Below, one piece after another: positions 7,380-15,073 of a stretch of DNA of 20,839 nucleotides. The translations under genes and the position numbers were made by a program. Every line of letters starts with the position of its first letter. The first letter of the stretch is position 1. Under the pieces are notes generated by a model. It searched no databases. It saw nothing but the letters and a program-made list of their open reading frames with translations, and was not told the origin of the DNA. Origin of the DNA: JBBSOW01 sp038259365 (GTDB lineage: Bacteria; Actinomycetota; Actinomycetes; Propionibacteriales; Propionibacteriaceae). The stretch lies in contig JBBSOW010000054.1 of the NCBI GenBank assembly GCA_038259365.1, positions 1 through 20,839 of the forward strand. The letters run 5' to 3'.

Positions 7380-10300
7380 CTACTGGCTGACCTGGACCTC
7401 GTAGATCCCGCCCTGAAAGCCACCAGGGGCCGGTGGGAGGTCGGTGAGATACACCAACACGAAGCGGGCCGCGGCGGGCTCGTCCAGGGTGACGTCGGTG
7501 TTCTGGCCCGCCTTCGATTCGCTGGCCACCACGCGCCACTGTTCCGCCGAACTCTTTGGCGGTTCGGTCAGGCCGGACTCGGCGGGAACCCGGATTTCCA
7601 GATCGGCACCGGGGTCAAGCCGCAGCTTCACCTCGCGCACCTCGCGCACCTGACCGAGATCCACGATGAGGCCAACCCCGTCCTTGAGGTTGCCGAACTT
7701 GGAGGTGCCGCGGTAGGTGAGGGTCTCCCACTTGGTCCCGGCGTCGCCGTCGTAGGCGCGCGGCACCTCATTGGTGTTCTCCGTGCCGTCGTCGCCCTGC
7801 GGGTCGAAATCGGTGCCCGCGACGATCGGCACCGGTCCCGGGGTCACGCTGGCCGCGGCCGACGCAGACCTATCCGGCGCGTCGCCCAGGGTGCCGAAAC
7901 CTTGACGGAAGGCGACGCTGAAGAGGCCGAACACCACCGCCAATGCCAGCACCGCCAGCAGGATCAACAGCCAGCGGCGGTTGGATTCCGGCTGGGCCTT
8001 GGCCCGAGGGAACTCGCTGATCGGCAGCCGCTCCTCGCGAATGGGCGTTTTACCGGCCGGACGCCGCGAAGTCTGCTGCTCGCCCCCGGCCGGGTCGTCG
8101 ACGAGGTCCTGGTCGGCGGTGTCCTCGTGGGCGTCCCGGCCGCTCCCCAGCGTCTCCGCGGACGCAAGGCCATCGCGCCGATTCCGCTCGAGCTGAACCG
8201 TTTCGGTGACACGACCGGGGTCGCTGCCGGCTAGGGGCACCGGATGCTTGACCCGGCGCTCGAGGTCGTGCGCGGCGTCGGCGGTACCGAGCACCTTGGA
8301 GAGGGCGTCGACGACGTCGTTGGCGCTGCGTAACCGGGGCTCGTTGTGGCGCAGTGAATCGGCCAGGATCTGCTCACAAATCCGGTCCAGCGCCGGCGAG
8401 ACCCCAGCCCGCACCTGGCGGGGGGTGAGCAGCCGCCCACCTTCGCTGGGCGCCTTGGGCAATCCGAAGGCCTCCTGGCCGGGCCACCTTGAGACCAAAG
8501 TGGCGTAGAGCATGCGGCCGAGATCCTGCACGTCCACCTGCTCGGCTTCCACCTCGGGAGAGGATTGTTCCTCCGGGTCCATCACGGCCTCGAGCAAGAA
8601 ACCGACGATCTTGACGTTGCCGGCCGGGGTGATCACGACGGTGTCGGGGTTGATGCGCTGGTGGTAGAGGCCTTGGGCGTGCATCGCCGAGAGGGCGTCG
8701 GCGAGCTCGCGCGTCAGCCAGGCGGCCTCCAAGGAACTGAGCGGGCCCTGGCCCAACAGCACCTCGACGGACTGGCCGGGGGCGTATTCGCACACGATGT
8801 AGGAGCCCGTCCCCTCCTCAGTGCTGTGGACCGCATCGAGCACGCGCAGGAAGCGGGAGTCGGTCGCCACGGCCGAGCGCCGCGCCGCTTCCAACAGGTT
8901 CGGGGTGCGCGGATCCTCCGAAGGCAGGACGTGGCACAGCACCGCGCGGGAGAGCACCTGATCGAAGGCCCGCCAGGTGGAGGTGTTGCCGCGGTCGGCC
9001 ACGATCTCGTCGAGGCGATAGCGCCCCGCCAGGACCTGTCCGGACCGGGGAGCCGAGGAGGATGACGGCGAGTGGGGCGTGGAGGGGCCCCCGCCGTGCT
9101 CGTCGTCGACGGCGTAGGGGTCGAAGATCTGGGTGTCGTCCCCGACGTCGGACACCGCGTCCTCGCCACCTGCCTGCCCCACCGCTGTCTCCTCGCCTTC
9201 TGCCGGTCCGCCGGCGTTGGACTCTTCGCCGGTCCTGAACTCATTGTGCTCCGCGGAGTGTGGAGCGTCTAACCCCGTCATGGCTTGGGTCTCGTCGGTG
9301 AGTTCTGCCAAGTGGGCATCCTCGTCGGCGTCGGTGGGCTTGGCACCCCCGCCGCGCCGCCGGATGACGTCCAGGATGTCGCCCACCTCGCTGATCCGTA
9401 AGACCCTGGCCATGACGATGAAGATCCCGACCGCCGAGACGGTGGCCAGGATCAGTGCGAGAGCGAGCACGAGTCGGCTGTCGGACCAGCGGGATAGCAG
9501 GGCGGTGATGGCCCAGGCCACTACGATGCCCGGCGCAATGGCCAGGCCGACCCGCACGAGATGGCGGAGGACCGCTACCCCGGAAAGCTCGGGGAGGCGC
9601 TTCTTGAGCAGCCGGAACGAGATCAAGACGCCGATGACGTAGGACAACGAGTAGGCCAGAGCCAACCCCGCGGCCACGAACCCGGGACGGTTGACCACCA
9701 TGACGAACACTACGGCCAGGCCGGCGTTCACGGCGGCGATGACGAGCTGGAGGAGAAAGGTGCTGCGGGTGTCCTCGAGGGCGTAGAAGGCTCGCAGGCA
9801 GACGTACTGGATGGTAAAGGGGACGAGACCGATGGCGAAGGCGATGAGCGCGTAGGAGATGAAGCGATAGTCGTCGGCTCCTTCGCCGTTGCCGAACGGG
9901 AGCCGGGCAATGGGATCGGCGAGCACGAGGAAGGCGATCGAGGCGGGCAGCAGCAGCGTGGTCGCCAGCTTGATCGTGTTGGTCGTCTCGCGGCCCACCC
10001 CCGCCAGGTCGCCGGCGGCCGCCATCCGCGAGGCCGAGGGCAGCATCGCCGTGGCGAGAGAGATCGTGATCAGCGAGTGCGGCAGGATCCACAACAGGTA
10101 GGCGTTGTTGTAGGCGGTGATGCCGGCACCGGGGCCCTCCGTGGTGGCGCTGCTGGCCAGCCGGTTCACCACCACGAGCACGAGCTGGTTGGCCGCGACG
10201 AAACCCAGCGTCCACTTGGCCAGGCTGAAGGTGTGGCCCAGACCGGTATTGCGAAAGTCGAAGCGTGGGCGGTAGCGAAACCCGGCGGCCTTGAGGAAGG

Positions 10301-10976
10301 GGATCAAGATGGCCGCCTGGATGATGATGCCGAGCGTCGCACCGCCCCCGAGGACGAGCTCCTGGGTGGAGGTGAACGGCCCCATCCGGTTGCCTCCGGG
10401 GGGCCAGATGAGCACGTAGGCGCCCAAGATCACGATGGACACGAGGTTGTTGGCGATGGGCGCCCACATCATCGGCCCGAACCGGCCGCGGGCGTTGAGC
10501 ACCTGACCGGCCAGGAAGAAGGCGCCGTAGAAGAAGACCTGGGGCAGACACAGGTAGGCCAGCGTCACCATGGATTCGTACTGGGCGGCCAGGGACGGGT
10601 CGCGCCAGCCGTCGGCGGTGTAGATACTGATGATGAACGGAGCGCCGAGGGTCACGATTAGGGTGATCGCGGCGATGATGGCCAAGAAGGCCGTCATGAT
10701 GCGGTTGGTGTAGGCGATCCCGTCGTCGGCGTCGTTCTTGGTGGCCCGCACGATTTGCGGCACCAGCACGGTGTTCAACGCCCCACCGGCGAAGAGGATG
10801 TAGAGGCTGGTGGGGATGGTGTTCGCGATGGAGAACATCTCCACCTGGCGGGTGCCGTTGCCGAGCACGTAGGCGATCAAGAACGCCCGGGCGAAACCCA
10901 GGATGCGCGAGAGCATCGTGCCGGCGGCCATGACCGCGCTGGCCGAGACCAACGACCGGTTGTTTTCCTGGCTCAC
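7380..10976 (-). CDS. murJ: MurJ lipid II flippase fused to a pseudokinase and an extracellular discoidin-like domain (Rv3910/MviN type)
   Basis: A 1198-residue membrane protein. Residues 1-540 are the MurJ/MviN flippase that moves lipid II across the membrane. Family signatures include SRILGFAR (23-30), FAGGALNTVLVPQI (62-75) and the LRAFYALEDTRS stretch (394-405). Residues 541-645 are an acidic, low-complexity linker. Residues 650-895 have a protein-kinase fold that looks dead: the lysine strand reads AVLCHV, the HRD loop reads YHQRINPDTVVI (771-782), and DFG reads VGF (791-793). Residues about 1001-1020 are a membrane helix, and about 1055-1195 an extracellular F5/8C (discoidin)-like beta domain. 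The M. tuberculosis homologue has the same order, and PknB phosphorylation there recruits FhaA to limit cell-wall synthesis. The GTG start overlaps the upstream gene by 4 bases. Confidence 0.95.
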   Translation of the reverse strand: MSQENNRSLVSASAVMAAGTMLSRILGFARAFLIAYVLGNGTRQVEMFSIANTIPTSLYILFAGGALNTVLVPQIVRATKNDADDGIAYTNRIMTAFLAIIAAITLIVTLGAPFIISIYTADGWRDPSLAAQYESMVTLAYLCLPQVFFYGAFFLAGQVLNARGRFGPMMWAPIANNLVSIVILGAYVLIWPPGGNRMGPFTSTQELVLGGGATLGIIIQAAILIPFLKAAGFRYRPRFDFRNTGLGHTFSLAKWTLGFVAANQLVLVVVNRLASSATTEGPGAGITAYNNAYLLWILPHSLITISLATAMLPSASRMAAAGDLAGVGRETTNTIKLATTLLLPASIAFLVLADPIARLPFGNGEGADDYRFISYALIAFAIGLVPFTIQYVCLRAFYALEDTRSTFLLQLVIAAVNAGLAVVFVMVVNRPGFVAAGLALAYSLSYVIGVLISFRLLKKRLPELSGVAVLRHLVRVGLAIAPGIVVAWAITALLSRWSDSRLVLALALILATVSAVGIFIVMARVLRISEVGDILDVIRRRGGGAKPTDADEDAHLAELTDETQAMTGLDAPHSAEHNEFRTGEESNAGGPAEGEETAVGQAGGEDAVSDVGDDTQIFDPYAVDDEHGGGPSTPHSPSSSSAPRSGQVLAGRYRLDEIVADRGNTSTWRAFDQVLSRAVLCHVLPSEDPRTPNLLEAARRSAVATDSRFLRVLDAVHSTEEGTGSYIVCEYAPGQSVEVLLGQGPLSSLEAAWLTRELADALSAMHAQGLYHQRINPDTVVITPAGNVKIVGFLLEAVMDPEEQSSPEVEAEQVDVQDLGRMLYATLVSRWPGQEAFGLPKAPSEGGRLLTPRQVRAGVSPALDRICEQILADSLRHNEPRLRSANDVVDALSKVLGTADAAHDLERRVKHPVPLAGSDPGRVTETVQLERNRRDGLASAETLGSGRDAHEDTADQDLVDDPAGGEQQTSRRPAGKTPIREERLPISEFPRAKAQPESNRRWLLILLAVLALAVVFGLFSVAFRQGFGTLGDAPDRSASAAASVTPGPVPIVAGTDFDPQGDDGTENTNEVPRAYDGDAGTKWETLTYRGTSKFGNLKDGVGLIVDLGQVREVREVKLRLDPGADLEIRVPAESGLTEPPKSSAEQWRVVASESKAGQNTDVTLDEPAAARFVLVYLTDLPPAPGGFQGGIYEVQVSQ

Positions 10977-13048
10977 TGCCCCACCCCGGTTGTCGAACCC
11001 GACCCGCCGGTTTTACCGCGACGGACTGTTTCGCCGCGACGAACCTGACGGATCCGCAGCACGGTGCCCCCGATGAGTATCACGCCCGCCCCAATGACCA
11101 GAATCCAACCGGCCTTGCCGACGTTGCTGGCCTCGACCGTGATGGACTTGGACTTGCCGATGTCTTCCCCGCCGGTAGTTCTCAGCTGGGCCCGCACGGC
11201 GTAGGTGCCGTTGCTGTTGGCGTGCGGGGCGGCGTTGAGGGTGACCGACTCCCCGGCGCCGACCTCGACATCGGTGATCTTGGGAATTCGCAGGCGCTGA
11301 GGGTTGTCGGCGGTGAAGACCACCTGAACCGTCACACCCACGTCGAGGTCGTTGGTCACGCTGATCGGGAAGTGGCCGTCCCGTCCGGCCATCACCACCG
11401 GCGGGGGGGTGCTGAGACGGACCGAGGTCCCGTTGAGCTGCTTGCGTAACCGGGTCAACTCATTGTCGACGAAGCCGGCGGATTCCGCCCGCAACCCGCG
11501 CCACCAGCTCGAGATCGCCTTCGCGACGACGGCCGCACCGTCGGACTCGACTGCCGTGGAGTCGCCTTGCAGGTCGGCGATGGTGGCGTAGGTCTCGGCC
11601 AGCTTCTGTGCCTGCTTCAGCTGCTTGGCGCTCAGAGGCTCCGGGACCGGCTGGTTAGGGGAGGGGCCGGAGTTCAGCTCGCCCGGCCACGCCGGGGGCT
11701 TGGTCGGGATTGCCTCGTCGAGCTCGACTCTGTTGAGCCACGGCGCGTCCAGGATGGACAATACCCGGGTGGCCTCGACGGAGTTCACCAGCAGGACGCG
11801 CGAACGCGGAGACTCGGTGAGGAAGAGCTCGGCGAGCAGCCGCTGCCTGGCCTGCAGCGTGGTGTTCTGCGGCGCCGGGCTCGGGCCCCCCTCGAGGAAG
11901 GCGGATCCGTAGTTGACCAGGGTGGTCTTGGGGGCCACGGAGCTTCTGCCGAAGGGGGTCGAGACTGCCGCGTCGTGGAGGAAGAAGACGGCGGGCTCCA
12001 ACGTGGCAGCCAGCCTCAGCGAACTCCGATCGGCCCAGCCGCCGGCCGCGATGACCGCCAGGGGCAGCTTCTCGGTGCTTTTATCCCGCTTCCCGGCCGC
12101 GAGGGTGTACTTCAAGAGGTCGGTCTTGGAGTGCCTGGCCAGCGCGAGGAGATCGGGATGGGCGTAGGGCACCCGCCAGCGATCCCCGGTCAGCGCCTCG
12201 TAGCTTCGCAACCACGCGCTGGCGTTGCCTTGCTGGGTGCCTTCGACGACTCCCGCGCCGGTGCGAACCCGATACTTGCCGGTCATGGCGCGGACCTGCT
12301 CCGGAAGGGCCGGATCGATCAGCACGCTGACTCCCTTTCTCGAGGCCGCGGCTAGGAGCTCGCTGAGGCGGCCCCCGGGAGCCACCTCCTGCTCAAGGTG
12401 GTTGTCGGTGAAGGTTCCGTCGGTGGCGAGCGAGGGGCGGGAATCGAGCTGGACCGCCGTCGTCAACTCGACGGGATCTGCCGCTCCGAACGGCACGAGG
12501 GTGCGGGCGCGCCCCACCGTCTGGTTGCGTCCTCCGTATACTCCTCGCATCTGGACGCCGACCAGGTAGGCGGCGCCTTCGGCGCCGAAGCCGAGTTCGT
12601 CGACGCTGGCGGAAACGGTGAAGGTGGCGCTCGCGCCGACGGCGAACTCTTGTCCCAAGTCTTCGGTATACGCGCCAGGGACGGTCACCCGGCTACCCAC
12701 GGGAGAGGTCTGCTCCGAGACGAGGGCGGAATCCAGGTCCTGCCTCGTCCGTAGCGGAGCCCCCGATCGCCACAACAGCACCTGGGGGATACCGATGGCC
12801 TGGTCGCTGACGTTGATGATCCTCCCGCTGACGCTGAGGGTGTCCGCCGGGCCGAGGGTACTGGGGGTGAGTGCCGTTATCTCGATCCGGACAGGGTTCG
12901 CACCCTCCTCGGCCAGGGCCACTGGCGATCCCACGCACCCGATCACGAGCATCAGCCCGGCCATCAAGGCGACGCGGAAGACCCGCAACAGCCGCTGCGG
13001 CCGCCGAAATCGCACCCGTTCAGGCAGGGAGCGGGTGGTGGCATTCAC
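10973..13048 (-). CDS. DUF6049 family exported membrane protein (Rv3909-like)
   Basis: A 691-residue predicted single-span membrane protein. A long basic N-terminus (residues 1-24) leads into a signal segment (about 25-46) ending SPVALA, with probable cleavage before EEGANPVRIEI. The large extracytoplasmic part has an N-terminal beta domain (VRIEITALTPSTLGPADTL) and a C-terminal beta-sandwich region. A helix at about 647-666 anchors it, followed by a basic tail (RQVRRGETVRRGK). Proteins of this kind sit directly upstream of murJ throughout actinobacteria, and the GTGA overlap with murJ argues for coupled expression and a role in peptidoglycan synthesis; the molecular function is unknown. The GTG start at 13048 lies six bases after a TAGGAT -10, so the mRNA may be leaderless. 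Confidence 0.88.
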   Translation of the reverse strand: MNATTRSLPERVRFRRPQRLLRVFRVALMAGLMLVIGCVGSPVALAEEGANPVRIEITALTPSTLGPADTLSVSGRIINVSDQAIGIPQVLLWRSGAPLRTRQDLDSALVSEQTSPVGSRVTVPGAYTEDLGQEFAVGASATFTVSASVDELGFGAEGAAYLVGVQMRGVYGGRNQTVGRARTLVPFGAADPVELTTAVQLDSRPSLATDGTFTDNHLEQEVAPGGRLSELLAAASRKGVSVLIDPALPEQVRAMTGKYRVRTGAGVVEGTQQGNASAWLRSYEALTGDRWRVPYAHPDLLALARHSKTDLLKYTLAAGKRDKSTEKLPLAVIAAGGWADRSSLRLAATLEPAVFFLHDAAVSTPFGRSSVAPKTTLVNYGSAFLEGGPSPAPQNTTLQARQRLLAELFLTESPRSRVLLVNSVEATRVLSILDAPWLNRVELDEAIPTKPPAWPGELNSGPSPNQPVPEPLSAKQLKQAQKLAETYATIADLQGDSTAVESDGAAVVAKAISSWWRGLRAESAGFVDNELTRLRKQLNGTSVRLSTPPPVVMAGRDGHFPISVTNDLDVGVTVQVVFTADNPQRLRIPKITDVEVGAGESVTLNAAPHANSNGTYAVRAQLRTTGGEDIGKSKSITVEASNVGKAGWILVIGAGVILIGGTVLRIRQVRRGETVRRGKTGGSGSTTGVGQ

Positions 13049-13054
13049 CCGCCC

Positions 13055-13060
13055 ATCCTA
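13055..13060 (-). promoter_or_regulatory. -10 element of the DUF6049-murJ operon, probably leaderless
   Basis: On the minus strand TAGGAT is followed by GGGCGG and then the GTG start, so transcription would begin at or within a base or two of the start codon. No good -35 is seen. There is no separate Shine-Dalgarno sequence at normal spacing, consistent with a leaderless mRNA. Confidence 0.45.
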
Positions 13061-13075
13061 GGTGGCCTGGCTCGG

Positions 13076-13319
13076 CTGATGCCGGATTCGGCTCCAAGAC
13101 TGCGCGCCGGATTCGGTTCCATGGCTGCGCGCCGGGCTCGGCTTCACGCTGCGTGCGGGCCCTCGGTTACACGACTGCGGGCCGGCCTCGGTTCCACGAT
13201 TGCGGTCCGAACCCGGCTCTTGCCCACGACTGCGGGCCGAACCCGGCTCTTGCCCACGACTGCGGTCCGAACCCGGCTCTTGCCCACGACTGCGCGCCGA
13301 CCTCGGCTCTTGCCCGTGG
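13076..13319 (+). repeat. Tandem repeat array of nine 24-30-bp units in the murJ operon/cca intergenic region
   Basis: Units begin at 13076, 13100, 13125, 13149, 13175, 13200, 13230, 13260 and 13290. Their lengths are 24, 25, 24, 26, 25, 30, 30, 30 and 30 bases. Most start CTGCG, and most share a core like CCGAACCCGGCTC or its variants with CTCGG. The units at 13200, 13230 and 13260 differ by one or two bases and end GGCTCTTGCCCACGA, while the first five lack the extra bases and are more diverged. This looks like an old short-unit array plus recent amplification of a longer unit. It lies just upstream of the DUF6049-murJ promoter. The middle units keep reading frame (30 = 10 codons), but no credible protein is encoded. 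Confidence 0.85.
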
Positions 13320-13387
13320 CGGAGCCTCGTCCGCTTCGCGTTCGAGTTCCGCCTTTACGCCCACCACACCATGAGCCGAGGTCGGCG
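13295..13387. repeat. 15-bp perfect inverted repeat flanking the array end
   Basis: CGCCGACCTCGGCTC at 13295-13309, inside the last tandem unit, is exactly inverted at 13373-13387 as GAGCCGAGGTCGGCG, with 63 bases between the arms. It could form a large stem-loop, or it may be a stray inverted copy of the array's unit. Confidence 0.7.
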
Positions 13388-13597
13388 CTTCGTCGTTCCC
13401 TGCACCGTGTTCAGTTCGACGCCACCATTGCTCGCTATTGGTGCAGCCGCTTGGGTTTGGTCAGCGCGCTCAGTATGTTGCTGGCCTGGCTCGGGTGCAT
13501 GTTGCACGCTCGGGATAGGACCTGAGCGCGAAACACTAGATCGAGCGGGCTGCCGGGAGTCGGCCGTGCCGACGCGCGGCGGGTAAGATGGCTCGGC
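13388..13597. other. Remainder of the cca upstream region: short palindromes and a promoter
   Basis: No credible gene is seen. GTGCA-TGT-TGCAC is a small inverted repeat at 13495-13507. GTCGGC-CGT-GCCGAC at 13559-13573 is a perfect 6-bp-arm palindrome covering the place where a -35 would lie (about 13561-13566). The -10 TAAGAT follows at 13584-13589. The palindrome is well placed to be an operator for cca; no regulator is known. Confidence 0.45.
13584..13589 (+). promoter_or_regulatory. -10 element of cca, probably leaderless
   Basis: TAAGAT ends eight bases before the GTG start at 13598, so the predicted start of transcription is at or one or two bases before the start codon. No Shine-Dalgarno sequence is present between them. 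The layout mirrors that of the divergent DUF6049 gene. Confidence 0.5.
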
Positions 13598-15073
13598 GTG
13601 CCTAGTCTGACTCAAGCCCAAGCCAACGCGGTCGCGCAGATGTTGCGGATCACCCCCGCCGTGGGGCGGTTGGCCGAGCTCTTCGAGACGGCGGGGCACC
13701 CGCTGTTCCTCGTCGGCGGATCGGTGCGCGACGCGCTGCTGGGCCATCTGGGTAACGACCTGGATTTCACCACCTCGGCCCGCCCGGACGAGATCGAGAA
13801 GCTGCTCAAGTCCTTCACCAACACCACCTGGGACGTGGGTCGCGCGTTTGGCACCATCGGGGCCAAGGTGGCCGGTCGCCAGGGCGGGCCCGACTGGGAC
13901 ATCGAGATCACCACCTTCCGCTCCGACCTCTATCGCAGCGATTCGCGTAAGCCGGAGGTGCATTTCGGCGACACCCTGAGCGGAGACCTGCTGCGTCGCG
14001 ACTTCACCGTCAACGCGATGGCCATCGAGGTCCGCAGCCCCGGAGCCGGCAGCGTCGGCGTGATGGGGGAGTTCGTGGATCCGCACCACGGCCTGGACGA
14101 TCTGGCCGCCGAGCTGATCACCACCCCCGCCACCGCGAACCAATCCTTCTCCGACGATCCGTTGCGGATGCTGCGGGCGGCTCGCTTTACCTCCCAGCTG
14201 GGGTTTCGGCCCGCCCCGGAGGTGGTGTCGGCGATGGCGTCGATGGCCCAGCGCATCGAGATCATCTCGGCCGAGCGGGTGCGTGACGAGTTGACCAAGC
14301 TGCTGCTCACCGATCAGCCCCGCGCCGGGTTGGATCTGCTCGTGAGCACCGGCTTGGCGGGTTATGTGTTGCCCGAGCTGCCGGCCCTTCAGCTGGAGCG
14401 CGACGAACACCACCGCCACAAGGACGTCTACGAGCACAGCCTCACGGTCCTGGAGCAGGCCATCGAGCTGGAGGATCGGCTCGACGAAAGCCCCGACCTG
14501 ATCAACCGCCTCGCCGCGCTGCTGCACGACATCGGCAAGCCGGCCACGCGCCGGTTCGAGGACGCCGGGAAGGTGTCGTTCCACCATCACGACATCGTGG
14601 GCGCCAAGCTGACGCGCAAGCGGATGAAGGCGCTACGCTTTTCCGAATCCGAGATCAAGGCTGTCTCGAAGCTGGTGGAACTGCATCTGCGTTTCCACGG
14701 CTACGGGGACGGGAATTGGACCGATTCGGCCGTGCGCCGCTACGTCCGAGACGCGGGGCCCCTGCTGGAGCGCCTGCACGTCCTCACCCGGGCCGACTGC
14801 ACCACCCGAAACGCCCGCAAGGCGGCCCGGTTGCGCACGGCCTACGACGAGCTGGAATGGCGCATCGAAGAGCTGAGCCAGGCCGAGGAGCTGGACGCCA
14901 TCCGGCCTGACCTCGACGGCAACCAGATCATGGCGATCCTGGGCCTCCCGCCCGGCAAAGAGGTGGGCTCGGCCTACAAGTTCCTGCTCGAGCATCGCCT
15001 GGAGCACGGCCCCGTCGACGAGGCGGAAGCGAGCGAGGTCCTCAAGAACTGGTGGGAGCAGCAGCAGCGGTGA
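13598..15073 (+). CDS. cca: CCA tRNA nucleotidyltransferase (PcnA/Cca)
   Basis: A 491-residue cytoplasmic enzyme that adds or repairs the 3' CCA end of tRNAs using CTP and ATP. The class II nucleotidyltransferase head has LVGGSVRDALLG (38-49) followed by the metal-binding DLDF at 54-57. RRDFTVNAMA is at 133-142, and the DDPLRMLRAARF motif (186-197) contacts the incoming nucleotide. An HD phosphohydrolase-type domain follows, with HHRHKDVYEHS (271-281) and LLHDIGKP (308-315). Full length agrees with actinobacterial homologues such as Rv3907c. The GTG start fits the leaderless promoter and the family N-terminus. The last 32 bases overlap the convergent MFS gene. Confidence 0.96.
   Translation: MPSLTQAQANAVAQMLRITPAVGRLAELFETAGHPLFLVGGSVRDALLGHLGNDLDFTTSARPDEIEKLLKSFTNTTWDVGRAFGTIGAKVAGRQGGPDWDIEITTFRSDLYRSDSRKPEVHFGDTLSGDLLRRDFTVNAMAIEVRSPGAGSVGVMGEFVDPHHGLDDLAAELITTPATANQSFSDDPLRMLRAARFTSQLGFRPAPEVVSAMASMAQRIEIISAERVRDELTKLLLTDQPRAGLDLLVSTGLAGYVLPELPALQLERDEHHRHKDVYEHSLTVLEQAIELEDRLDESPDLINRLAALLHDIGKPATRRFEDAGKVSFHHHDIVGAKLTRKRMKALRFSESEIKAVSKLVELHLRFHGYGDGNWTDSAVRRYVRDAGPLLERLHVLTRADCTTRNARKAARLRTAYDELEWRIEELSQAEELDAIRPDLDGNQIMAILGLPPGKEVGSAYKFLLEHRLEHGPVDEAEASEVLKNWWEQQQR

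Noticed and set aside
13167..13367. A minus-strand frame with a repeated decapeptide (SWARAGFGPQ) across the tandem array
   Set aside because: The peptide repeat is only the 30-bp DNA repeat read in frame. It has a GTG start without ribosome-binding site, and the diverged units break the pattern.
13079..13586. Plus-strand frames through the array that might encode a small repeat protein or NUDIX remnant
   Set aside because: No NUDIX box, no ribosome-binding site and no consistent coding bias; unit lengths of 24-26 bases shift frame.
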